This document shows positions 1-6,169 of a DNA stretch of 15,906 bases, piece by piece. The translations under genes were made by a program, and so were the position numbers. Each line of letters opens with the position of its first letter. The first letter of the stretch is position 1. A model generated the notes under the pieces. The model worked only from the letters and a program-made list of their open reading frames with translations, did no database searches and had not been told where the DNA came from. Origin of the DNA: Rubrivivax sp. (GTDB taxonomy: Bacteria > Pseudomonadota > Gammaproteobacteria > Burkholderiales > Burkholderiaceae_C); the NCBI GenBank assembly GCA_030693565.1, contig JAUYAJ010000524.1, positions 1-15,906 on the forward strand, given 5' to 3'.

Positions 1-2
1 AG

Positions 3-959
3 GATCCGCTGGCCGAACTGGTGAAGATCGACCCCAAGAGCATCGGCGTGGGCCAGTACCAGCACGACGTCAACCAGAGCGGCCTGGCGCGCTCGCTCGA
101 CACCGTGGTCGAAGACTGCGTCAACGCGGTCGGCGTCGACCTCAACACGGCGTCGGCGCCGCTGCTGTCGCGGGTCTCGGGCCTGTCGCCGGCGGTGGCC
201 GCCAGCATCGTGCGCTGGCGCGACGCCCATGGCGCGTTCAGCAACCGCCAGCAACTGCTAGACGTCACCGGGCTGGGCCCCAAGACTTTCGAGCAGTCGG
301 CCGGATTCCTGCGCATCCGCGACGGCGACAACCCGCTCGACCTGACCGGCGGGCACCCCGAGACCTACCCGCTGGTGCACAAGCTGCTGGCCGCTGCCGG
401 CCGGCCGGTGGCCGAGATGATGGGCCGCGCCGACGTGCTGCGCGCCCTCAAGCCCGAGGCCTTTGCCGACGAGCGCTTCGGCGCCATCACCGTCAAGGAC
501 GTGCTGACCGAACTGGAAAAGCCCGGCCGCGACCCGCGCCCGGACTTCGTCGTCGCCCGCTTCAACGAAGGCGTCAGCGACCTCAAGGACTTGCAGCCCG
601 GCATGGTGCTCGAAGGCACGGTCAGCAACGTCGCCCAGTTCGGCGCTTTCGTCGACCTCGGTGTGCACCAGGACGGCCTTGTTCATGTGAGCCAGATGAG
701 CCACAAGTTCATCAACGACGCCCGTGAGGTCGTCAAGACTGGCATGGTCGTCAAGGTGCGCGTGCTCGAAGTCGACCTGGCGCGCAAGCGGGTCTCATTG
801 ACGATGAAGCTCGACGCCCCGACGCCGGCGCCGCGCGGCGAGCGCGGCGACAACAACTACCGGCCGGCGGCGCGCCACGAACGCCCGCGCGGTGCTGGAC
901 CGGCGGCGGCGGCCGGCGGCGCGATGGCTGAAGCCTTCGCCAAACTCAAGCGCAACTGA
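3..959 (+). CDS. tex: Tex-family RNA-binding transcription accessory protein, C-terminal part (5' end outside window)
   Basis: The reading frame is open from the first bases of the window, so this is the last 318 residues of a protein that normally has roughly 770-800. The fragment opens with the DP-x-SIGVGQYQHDVNQ block typical of Tex, from the end of its YqgF-like RNase H fold. A tandem helix-hairpin-helix region follows at fragment residues about 41-106 (LNTAS.PLL..V.GLS, then GLGPKTFEQSAGFLRI), then an S1 RNA-binding domain at about 197-269 (GMVLEGTVSNVAQFGAFVDLG, GLVHVSQMSHKF, KRVSLTMKL), and a basic Arg/Gly/Ala-rich tail. Tex is a conserved cytoplasmic nucleic-acid-binding protein linked to transcription and RNA handling; its exact role is not settled. 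A GTG at position 21 is internal to the frame and is not the true start. Identification is secure; only the 5' part is missing. Confidence 0.95.
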   Translation, partial: DPLAELVKIDPKSIGVGQYQHDVNQSGLARSLDTVVEDCVNAVGVDLNTASAPLLSRVSGLSPAVAASIVRWRDAHGAFSNRQQLLDVTGLGPKTFEQSAGFLRIRDGDNPLDLTGGHPETYPLVHKLLAAAGRPVAEMMGRADVLRALKPEAFADERFGAITVKDVLTELEKPGRDPRPDFVVARFNEGVSDLKDLQPGMVLEGTVSNVAQFGAFVDLGVHQDGLVHVSQMSHKFINDAREVVKTGMVVKVRVLEVDLARKRVSLTMKLDAPTPAPRGERGDNNYRPAARHERPRGAGPAAAAGGAMAEAFAKLKRN

Positions 960-1013
960 CCCGCCGCCAGTGCTCAGGCGCTGGCAGAATGCGCCGCACA
1001 ACCAGGAGACGAG

Positions 1014-1553
1014 ATGCACAAGACATTGACGACATTGGCGATTTCAGCGGCGGCCATTCTGCTCAGCGGCTGTGCCGGCATGTACGGCCATGGCCACGGC
1101 AGCGGTCCTTCGGCGCGTGCCCAGCTCGAACCGACGCGTGGCAACACCACCGCAGGCACGGTCATGTTCCACACCCGGGCCAACGGCGTCTTCGTGCACG
1201 CCCGCGTCAGCGGTCTCAAGCCCGGGCAAGAGCATGGTTTCCACATCCATGAGAAGGGCGACTGCAGCAGCGGTGACGGCATGAGCACCGGCGGCCACTT
1301 CAACCCTACCGGCAAGCCGCACGCCCACCACGCGACGGCCGACCGCCACACCGGCGATCTGCCGTCGCTGAAAGCCGACGCCCAGGGCAATGCCGATCTG
1401 CGCATCGCCGTCCAGGGCCCGACCATCGGCAGCGGCGCCACCGACATCATCGGCAAAGGCCTGATCGTCCACGCCATGCCCGACGACTACAAGACCCAGC
1501 CGACCGGCAATGCCGGCGCCCGCATCGCCTGCGCGGTGATCCAGGCCCGCTGA
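1014..1553 (+). CDS. sodC: Cu,Zn superoxide dismutase, predicted lipoprotein
   Basis: This 179-residue protein should convert superoxide to hydrogen peroxide and oxygen in the periplasm. A signal peptide ends in the lipobox LLSGC, so Cys20 is the likely lipidated residue and the enzyme would be membrane-anchored. The family motifs are complete: GFHIHEKGDC (copper ligands His77 and His79), GGHFNPTGKPH (bridging His95, zinc ligand His103), DRHTGDLP (zinc ligands His112 and Asp115) and LIVHAMPDDY (copper ligand His153). Arg170 in GARIAC matches the substrate-guiding arginine, and Cys84 and Cys173 should form the conserved disulfide. A GHGHG stretch just after the lipobox may bind metal. AGGAG at 1004-1008, five bases before the ATG, supports the start. 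It lies 54 bases after tex and 17 before the patatin gene, so it may be co-transcribed with the latter. No regulator site was recognised. Confidence 0.95.
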   Translation: MHKTLTTLAISAAAILLSGCAGMYGHGHGSGPSARAQLEPTRGNTTAGTVMFHTRANGVFVHARVSGLKPGQEHGFHIHEKGDCSSGDGMSTGGHFNPTGKPHAHHATADRHTGDLPSLKADAQGNADLRIAVQGPTIGSGATDIIGKGLIVHAMPDDYKTQPTGNAGARIACAVIQAR

Positions 1554-1570
1554 GCGACGCCCGCACCCGC

Positions 1571-2644
1571 ATGCAGGCTTTGCAGGTGTTCGCCGGGCCT
1601 CGCGCCCGGCGGCACCTGCGCGAACGCGGGCTGGCCGCTGCCGACGTGCACGCCATCCCGGCCGCCGCCGGCGGGCCCAAAGGCCTGGCGCTGATCCCGA
1701 TCGACCGTTTCATCTTCGGCCATTGGCTGCCAGGCTCGGCGCAGACCGTGCACCTGCTCGGCGCCTCGATCGGCGCCTGGCGCATGGCCAGCGCTTGTCT
1801 GCCCGACGCCGACGCAGCGCTGGCGCAGCTGGCCGAGGACTACATCACCCAGCACTACGAACACGCCCCCGGCCGGCCGCCGACGGCGCGCCATGTCAGC
1901 GCGGTGTTCGGCCGCACGCTCGACGAGCGGCTGGGCCGGCGCGCTGCCGACGTGCTGTCGCACGCGCGGCTGCGGCTGCACGTGTTCACCAGCCATGGCC
2001 GGCAGCTGCTGGCGCGCGAAGGGCGGCTGCGCACACCGCTGGGTTATGCCGGCGCCTTCGCCGCCAACGCCGTGAGCCGGCGTGCGCTCGGCGGCTGGCT
2101 GGAACGCGTGGTGTTCGGTGACCCGCGCGACGCCTTGCCGCTGGCGCTGGACGACTTGCGCAGCCAACAGGTGGCGCTGACGGCGCAGAACCTGGGGCCG
2201 GCGCTGCTGGCCAGCTGCTCGATCCCGTTCTGGCTCGAAGCTGTGCACGACGTGCCCGGCGGTCCGCCCGGCGCTTACTGGGACGGCGGCATCACCGACT
2301 ACCACCTGCACCTGGACTATGCGTCGATGGCCGACGGTCTGGTGCTGTACCCGCATTTCCAGCCCCAGGTCGTGCCAGGCTGGCTGGACAAACCCTGGAA
2401 GCGCCGCCACCGCAGCAGCCCGGCACTCGACAACCTGGTGCTGCTGGCGCCGCACCCCGACTGGCTGCGCCGCCTGCCCGGCGCCAAGCTGCCCGACCGC
2501 GGCGACTTCAAGGCCTACGGCGACGACGTCGCTGGCCGCATGCGGGCCTGGCGCCAGGCCTTGGCCGAAAGCCAGCGCCTGGCCGACGAGTTCGAAGCAA
2601 TGGTCAGCAGCGGGCGCGGCATCGAGGCGCAGGCGCTGGCTTGA
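1571..2644 (+). CDS. Patatin-like phospholipase family protein
   Basis: This is a 357-residue protein with the patatin Ser-Asp dyad layout. A glycine-rich oxyanion loop, AAAGGPKGLAL, lies at residues 31-41. The nucleophile elbow G-A-S-I-G is at 64-68 with Ser66, and the D-G-G motif at 238-240 supplies Asp238. Enzymes of this family hydrolyse acyl esters of lipids; the real substrate cannot be told from sequence. No signal peptide or membrane segment is seen, so it is probably cytoplasmic or peripherally membrane-associated. It starts 17 bases after sodC with no clear Shine-Dalgarno sequence, which suggests translation coupled to sodC or a weakly translated gene. The stop at 2642-2644 lies just ahead of the thrS leader. 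The family call is good, the biological role unknown. Confidence 0.8.
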   Translation: MQALQVFAGPRARRHLRERGLAAADVHAIPAAAGGPKGLALIPIDRFIFGHWLPGSAQTVHLLGASIGAWRMASACLPDADAALAQLAEDYITQHYEHAPGRPPTARHVSAVFGRTLDERLGRRAADVLSHARLRLHVFTSHGRQLLAREGRLRTPLGYAGAFAANAVSRRALGGWLERVVFGDPRDALPLALDDLRSQQVALTAQNLGPALLASCSIPFWLEAVHDVPGGPPGAYWDGGITDYHLHLDYASMADGLVLYPHFQPQVVPGWLDKPWKRRHRSSPALDNLVLLAPHPDWLRRLPGAKLPDRGDFKAYGDDVAGRMRAWRQALAESQRLADEFEAMVSSGRGIEAQALA

Positions 2645-2669
2645 GGCGCTGGCCGGAGCCGCGATCGGC

Positions 2670-2675
2670 TAAACT
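2670..2675 (+). promoter_or_regulatory. Possible -10 box for the thrS leader transcript
   Basis: TAAACT lies 55 bases before the leader-peptide ATG and is followed by a very GC-rich stretch (GCGCGCC), as at many promoters of translation genes. No -35 hexamer sits at a normal distance; TTGAGG at 2641-2646 is 23 bases upstream, which is too far. A second weak candidate is TATCCT at 2685-2690. This is a guess from position and sequence only. Confidence 0.22.
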
Positions 2676-2729
2676 GCGCGCCGGTATCCTCAGCACACCC
2701 GCAACAAGGACGAGAAAGGCAGCCTGGTT

Positions 2730-2768
2730 ATGACACCGCGAACTAAGCCCACTTTCACCGAGGTCTAG
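2730..2768 (+). CDS. Threonine-rich leader peptide of thrS (12 residues)
   Basis: This short frame encodes MTPRTKPTFTEV. Four of twelve residues are threonine (positions 2, 5, 8 and 10), with codons ACA, ACT, ACT and ACC; ACA and ACT should be uncommon in such a GC-rich genome. A plausible ribosome site, AAAGG at 2715-2719, precedes the ATG by 10 bases. The frame ends with TAG at 2766-2768, three bases before one arm of a possible antiterminator and 76 bases before thrS, which makes threonyl-tRNA. A peptide rich in the amino acid that the next gene handles, followed by alternative hairpins, is the classical arrangement for ribosome-mediated attenuation. The frame is too short for coding statistics, so its expression is inference. 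A chance short frame is the alternative. Confidence 0.62.
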   Translation: MTPRTKPTFTEV

Positions 2769-2770
2769 TC

Positions 2771-2826
2771 GGCTGCGCTGTCACGCCCCCTGTCTGAACA
2801 AAGCGCGGCCACCCACCGCGCTTTGT
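2771..2826 (+). promoter_or_regulatory. thrS attenuator: alternative antiterminator and terminator/sequestering hairpins
   Basis: A perfect 11-bp stem joins 2798-2808 (ACAAAGCGCGG) to 2816-2826 (CCGCGCTTTGT) around a 7-base loop. It ends 7 bases before the thrS Shine-Dalgarno GGAG. The upstream segment 2771-2779 (GGCTGCGCT) can instead pair over 9 bp, with one G-U, with 2802-2810 (AGCGCGGCC), which would break the first stem. A ribosome halted on leader Thr codons leaves 2771-2779 free and favours the antiterminator. A ribosome at the leader stop codon would cover it and let the 11-bp stem form. The stem has no real U-tract after it (TCGCTTCT), so it may block translation initiation rather than terminate transcription. 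Confidence 0.6.
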
Positions 2827-2843
2827 CGCTTCTGGAGCACCCC

Positions 2844-4751
2844 ATGATCCACATCACATTGCCGGACGGTTCCCGGCGCGAGTTCCCGCAGCCGGTCACG
2901 GTGGCCGAGGTCGCGGCGTCGATCGGCGCCGGCCTGGCCAAGGCGGCGCTGGCCGGCCGGGTCGACGACCGTCTGGTCGACACCAGCCACCGCATCGACG
3001 CCGACGCCCGGCTGGCCATCGTCACCGACAAGGATGCTGACGGCCTGGAGATCATCCGCCACTCGACGGCCCACCTGCTGGCTTACGCGGTCAAGGAACT
3101 GTTCCCCGAAGCCCAGGTGACGATAGGCCCGGTGATCGAGAACGGTTTCTTCTACGACTTCGCCTACAAGCGCCCGTTCACGCCCGAGGACCTGGTCGCC
3201 ATCGAAGCGCGCATGACCGAACTGGCGAAGAAGGACGAGCCGGTGTTGCGACGTGTGCTGCCGCGCGACGAGGCGGTGGCGCACTTCAAGGCCCAGGGCG
3301 AGCATTACAAGGCCGAGATCATCGGCAGCATCCCGGCCGGCGAAGACGTCTCGCTGTACCGCGAAGGCGGCTTCGAGGACTTGTGCCGCGGCCCGCATGT
3401 GCCCAGCACCGGGCGGCTCAAGCACTTCAAGCTGATGAAGGTGGCCGGCGCCTACTGGCGCGGCGACCAGGCGAACGAGCAGCTGCAGCGCATCTACGGC
3501 ACGGCCTGGCCGAGCAAGGACGCCTTGCAGCAATACCTGACCATGCTTGAGGAAGCCGAGAAGCGCGACCACCGCAAGCTCGGCCGCGAACTCGACCTGT
3601 TCCACATGGACGAGCATGCGCCGGGGCTGGTGTTCTGGCACCCCAAGGGCTGGACGGTGTGGCAGATGGTCGAGCAGTACATGCGCGCCGTCTACCGCGA
3701 CAACGGCTACCTCGAGGTCAAGGGCCCGCAGATCCTCGACAAGACGCTGTGGGAGAAGACCGGGCACTGGGACAAGTACCGCGACCACATGTTCACGACC
3801 GAGAGCGAAAAGCGCGACTACGCGCTCAAGCCGATGAACTGTCCGGGCCACATCCTGATCTTCAAGCAAGGCATCAAGAGCTACCGCGACCTGCCGCTGC
3901 GCTATGGCGAGTTCGGCAACTGCCACCGCAACGAGCCCACCGGCGGCTTGCACGGCATCATGCGCGTGCGCGGTTTCACGCAAGACGACGGCCATGTGTT
4001 CTGCACCGAAGCGCACATCCTCGACGAATGTGTCGCCTACACGGCGCTGCTGCAGAAGGTCTACGCCGACTTTGGCTTTGCCGACATCATCTACAAGGTG
4101 GCGACCCGGCCGGCGGCGCGCATCGGCTCTGACGCGAGCTGGGACCAGGCCGAAAGCGCGCTGATGGAAAGTCTGCGCCGCTCGGGCTGCCAGTTCGAGA
4201 TCGCGCCCGGTGACGGCGCTTTCTACGGCCCGAAGATCGAATACACGCTCAAGGACGCGCTCGGCCGGCCCTGGCAGTGCGGCACGATGCAGGTCGATTT
4301 CTCGATGGCCGAGCGGCTCGACGCTGTCTACGTGGCCGAATCGGGCGAGCGCCGCCACCCGGTGATGCTGCACCGGGCCATCGTCGGCAGTCTGGAGCGA
4401 TTCATCGGCATCCTGATCGAACAGCACGCCGGCGCGCTGCCGGCCTGGCTGGCGCCGCTGCAGGTGGTGGTGACCTCGATCACTGGCGCGCAGCACGATT
4501 ACGCCGCGGAAGTGGCGAAAACGCTGCAAAAACAAGGAGTTAGGGCGTCGGTTGATTTGCGCAACGAGAAAATCAACTATAAAATCCGCGAGCATTCCTT
4601 GCAAAAGGTTCCGTACATCCTGGTCGTTGGCGACAAGGAGAAGGCAAACGGGGCCGTTGCGGTGCGCGCCCGAGGCAACCATGACCTCGGTGTGATGCCC
4701 CTGGCAGACTTCCAACAGAAGATCGGCAGTGACATCGCCCTGAAGGCCTGA
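2844..4751 (+). CDS. thrS: Threonine--tRNA ligase
   Basis: This class II synthetase charges tRNA-Thr with threonine in the cytoplasm; at 635 residues it is the usual bacterial length. An N-terminal TGS domain (about 1-61, MIHITLPDGS) is followed by the editing domain, with HSTAH (His73, His77) and CRGPH (Cys181, His185) as its active-site set for removing mischarged serine. The catalytic core carries the zinc ligands Cys333 (MNCPGH), His384 (DDGHVF) and His510 (VMLHRA), matching the known E. coli positions within one residue. The C-terminal anticodon-binding domain begins near residue 535. The ATG is preferred because homologues begin MIHITLPDG and GGAG lies at 2834-2837; an in-frame TTG at 2823 sits inside the leader hairpin. 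The Thr-rich leader and alternative hairpins upstream suggest control by charged tRNA-Thr. Confidence 0.97.
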   Translation: MIHITLPDGSRREFPQPVTVAEVAASIGAGLAKAALAGRVDDRLVDTSHRIDADARLAIVTDKDADGLEIIRHSTAHLLAYAVKELFPEAQVTIGPVIENGFFYDFAYKRPFTPEDLVAIEARMTELAKKDEPVLRRVLPRDEAVAHFKAQGEHYKAEIIGSIPAGEDVSLYREGGFEDLCRGPHVPSTGRLKHFKLMKVAGAYWRGDQANEQLQRIYGTAWPSKDALQQYLTMLEEAEKRDHRKLGRELDLFHMDEHAPGLVFWHPKGWTVWQMVEQYMRAVYRDNGYLEVKGPQILDKTLWEKTGHWDKYRDHMFTTESEKRDYALKPMNCPGHILIFKQGIKSYRDLPLRYGEFGNCHRNEPTGGLHGIMRVRGFTQDDGHVFCTEAHILDECVAYTALLQKVYADFGFADIIYKVATRPAARIGSDASWDQAESALMESLRRSGCQFEIAPGDGAFYGPKIEYTLKDALGRPWQCGTMQVDFSMAERLDAVYVAESGERRHPVMLHRAIVGSLERFIGILIEQHAGALPAWLAPLQVVVTSITGAQHDYAAEVAKTLQKQGVRASVDLRNEKINYKIREHSLQKVPYILVVGDKEKANGAVAVRARGNHDLGVMPLADFQQKIGSDIALKA

Positions 4752-4824
4752 CAGGCCCCCGGCGCGCCCCATTCATTGGTTTCGTGGCCCGCGTGAGCCT
4801 TCGGGTCGCTCGAGGAGTTGACAC

Positions 4825-5373
4825 ATCGCTACTTTCATGGACCGGCGCACGCCTAACGCGGAGCGCAAGCACAGGCTGAATCGGGAGATCATGGCGCAGC
4901 AAGTGCGCCTGAACGGGGTCGAGAACGAACCGCTGGGCATCGTCAGCACGCTGGACGCGCTGCGCATGGCCGGGGAACTCGACGTCGATCTGGTCGAGAT
5001 CGCAGCCACGGCGGATCCGCCGGTGTGTCGGTTGATGGATTACGGCAAGTTCAAGTACCAAGAGCAGAAGAAGGCCGCCGAAGCCAAGTCCAAGCAGAAG
5101 GTCATCGAGATCAAGGAAGTCAAGTTCCGTCCCGGTACCGACGAAGGCGACTACGCGATCAAGATGCGCAACCTGCGCCGCTTCATCGCCGAAGACGGCG
5201 ACAAAGGCAAGGTCACGCTGCGCTACCGCGGCCGCGAGATCACCCACCAGGACATCGGCATGCGGCTGCTGGAGCGCATTCGCGACGAACTGGCCGACGT
5301 AGCCATCGTCGAGAACATGCCCAAGCTCGAAGGTCGCCAGATGATCATGGTGCTGGCGCCGAAGAGGAAGTAA
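4825..5373 (+). CDS. infC: Translation initiation factor IF-3 (apparent ATC start)
   Basis: IF-3 binds the 30S subunit, keeps it apart from 50S and checks the start codon. The N-domain (RLNREIMAQQVRLNGVENEPLGIV, then DPPVCRLMDYGKF), the Lys-rich linker and the C-domain (VKFRPGTDEGDY, TLRYRGREITH, EGRQMIMVLAPKRK) are all present; the length of 182 residues is normal. The likely start is ATC at 4825: GAGGAG at 4812-4817 lies 7 bases before it but 19 bases before the first ATG at 4837, and an in-frame TGA at 4819-4821 excludes any earlier start. Non-AUG start codons (AUU, AUC, AUA) are well known for infC and underlie IF-3 autoregulation, since IF-3 rejects such starts when abundant. If ATG 4837 is used instead, the protein loses four residues. 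The gene lies 73 bases after thrS. Confidence 0.95.
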   Translation: MATFMDRRTPNAERKHRLNREIMAQQVRLNGVENEPLGIVSTLDALRMAGELDVDLVEIAATADPPVCRLMDYGKFKYQEQKKAAEAKSKQKVIEIKEVKFRPGTDEGDYAIKMRNLRRFIAEDGDKGKVTLRYRGREITHQDIGMRLLERIRDELADVAIVENMPKLEGRQMIMVLAPKRK

Positions 5374-5417
5374 GAATTTCGTCGACGCGGTCTGGTCACC
5401 GCGCCGACGAACACAAG

Positions 5418-5468
5418 CCGCTGCAGGCCAGCAAGTGCCCCGGGAAGTCCGGTGCCGCCTGCAGGGGT
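5418..5468 (+). promoter_or_regulatory. Possible structured leader of rpmI-rplT
   Basis: The 116 bases between infC and rpmI hold a 7-bp stem, CTGCAGG (5421-5427) with CCTGCAG (5458-5464), enclosing a smaller CCGG/CCGG stem (5440-5443 with 5449-5452, 5-base loop). In E. coli, ribosomal protein L20 represses rpmI-rplT by binding structured RNA ahead of rpmI. Position fits such a role, but I see no clear match to the E. coli site. Confidence 0.25.
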
Positions 5469-5489
5469 CAATGAAGAAGGAGCATTCAC

Positions 5490-5693
5490 ATGCCCAAGAT
5501 GAAGACCAAGAAGAGCGCGGCCAAGCGGTTCCGCGTGCGTCCGGGGGGTACCGTCAAGCGCGGTCAGGCGTTCAAGCGCCACATCCTCACGAAGAAAAGC
5601 ACGTCCCGCAAGCGTCAGCTGCGCGGTGCGGTGAACGTGCACGAGACCAACATGGGTTCCATCGCCAAGATGATGCCCTTCGCTGGTCTGTGA
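5490..5693 (+). CDS. rpmI: 50S ribosomal protein L35
   Basis: This is a 67-residue, very basic protein starting MPKMKTKKSAAKRFRV, with the family's GGTVKRGQAFKRHILTKKS segment and KRQLRGAVNVHETN near the middle; length and sequence match bacterial L35 throughout. It is a structural protein of the large ribosomal subunit. AAGGAG at 5477-5482 with 7 bases of spacing gives a strong ribosome site. It lies between infC and rplT in the order conserved in most bacteria. In E. coli, L20 represses rpmI and, by coupling, rplT; whether that holds here is not shown by the sequence. Confidence 0.97.
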   Translation: MPKMKTKKSAAKRFRVRPGGTVKRGQAFKRHILTKKSTSRKRQLRGAVNVHETNMGSIAKMMPFAGL

Positions 5694-5720
5694 TCCCCGC
5701 CACGCACAAGGAGTAATGAC

Positions 5721-6077
5721 ATGCCTCGCGTCAAACGTGGTGTAACCGCACACGCCCGCCATAAAAAGATCCTGGCTCTGGCCAAGGGATTCCGCGGTCG
5801 CCGCAAGAACGTCTACCGCATCGCCAAACAGGCGGTGATGAAGGCTGGGCAATATGCCTACCGCGACCGTCGGACCCGCAAGCGGGTGTTCCGTCAACTC
5901 TGGATCGCGCGCATCAACGCCGCGTCCCGTGAGCTCGGCGTCACCTACAGCCGCTTCATGGCCGGCCTGAAGAAGGCCAACATCGACATCGACCGCAAGG
6001 TCCTTGCCGACATGGCCGTCAACGACCCGGCAGCCTTTGGCAGCATCGTTGCGAAGGTGAAGGCTCAGCTCGCTTGA
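5721..6077 (+). CDS. rplT: 50S ribosomal protein L20
   Basis: This 118-residue basic protein has the full L20 pattern: MPRVKRGVTAHARHKKIL, then AKGFRGRRKNVYRIAKQAV, AYRDRRTRKRVFRQLWI, and a C-terminal globular part ending in AKVKAQLA. L20 binds 23S rRNA early in 50S assembly and is dispensable once assembly is complete. In several bacteria it also represses its own operon. AAGGAG at 5708-5713, 7 bases before the ATG, is a near-ideal ribosome site. The gene follows rpmI by 27 bases and is followed by two hairpins before pheS, so ribosomal-protein and pheST output may be set apart at that point. Confidence 0.98.
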   Translation: MPRVKRGVTAHARHKKILALAKGFRGRRKNVYRIAKQAVMKAGQYAYRDRRTRKRVFRQLWIARINAASRELGVTYSRFMAGLKKANIDIDRKVLADMAVNDPAAFGSIVAKVKAQLA

Positions 6078-6085
6078 TTTTCCTC

Positions 6086-6109
6086 GCGCCGTGGCAACAG
6101 CCGCGGCGC
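6086..6109 (+). promoter_or_regulatory. Strong hairpin after rplT (no U-tract)
   Basis: A 10-bp stem (one G-U) joins 6086-6095 (GCGCCGTGGC) to 6100-6109 (GCCGCGGCGC) around the tetraloop AACA. It starts 9 bases after the rplT stop and is not followed by a T-run, so it is not a standard terminator. It could protect the rplT 3' end from exonucleases or take part in folding of the pheS leader. Confidence 0.5.
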
Positions 6110-6126
6110 AGACCATCGAGCATTTG

Positions 6127-6160
6127 AAGGCCGTCACCTCGGGGCGGCCTTTTTCTTTTC
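6127..6160 (+). terminator. Rho-independent-type terminator or attenuator ahead of pheS
   Basis: The stem AAGGCCG (6127-6133) with CGGCCTT (6145-6151) extends inward by two further pairs and runs straight into TTTTTCTTTT (6150-6159). This is the best-formed intrinsic terminator in the operon, yet it sits 10 bases before the pheS ATG with no promoter evident after it. It must therefore be read through in part, or be a conditional attenuator of pheST. Confidence 0.72.
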
Positions 6161-6169
6161 CGAATCACG

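Noticed and set aside
2823..2843. TTG start for thrS giving seven extra residues
   Set aside because: The TTG lies within the 11-bp leader hairpin, and known ThrRS proteins begin at MIHITLPDG.
2781..4772. 663-codon open frame on the minus strand opposite thrS
   Set aside because: A shadow of thrS caused by high GC at third codon positions; Val/Ala/Leu/Arg-rich with no domain.
6074..6127. Possible Phe leader peptide for pheST (TTG start overlapping the rplT stop)
   Set aside because: It has a single Phe codon and no separate ribosome site. The only Phe-rich codons nearby lie in the terminator tail itself, so they could not sense tRNA-Phe before termination.
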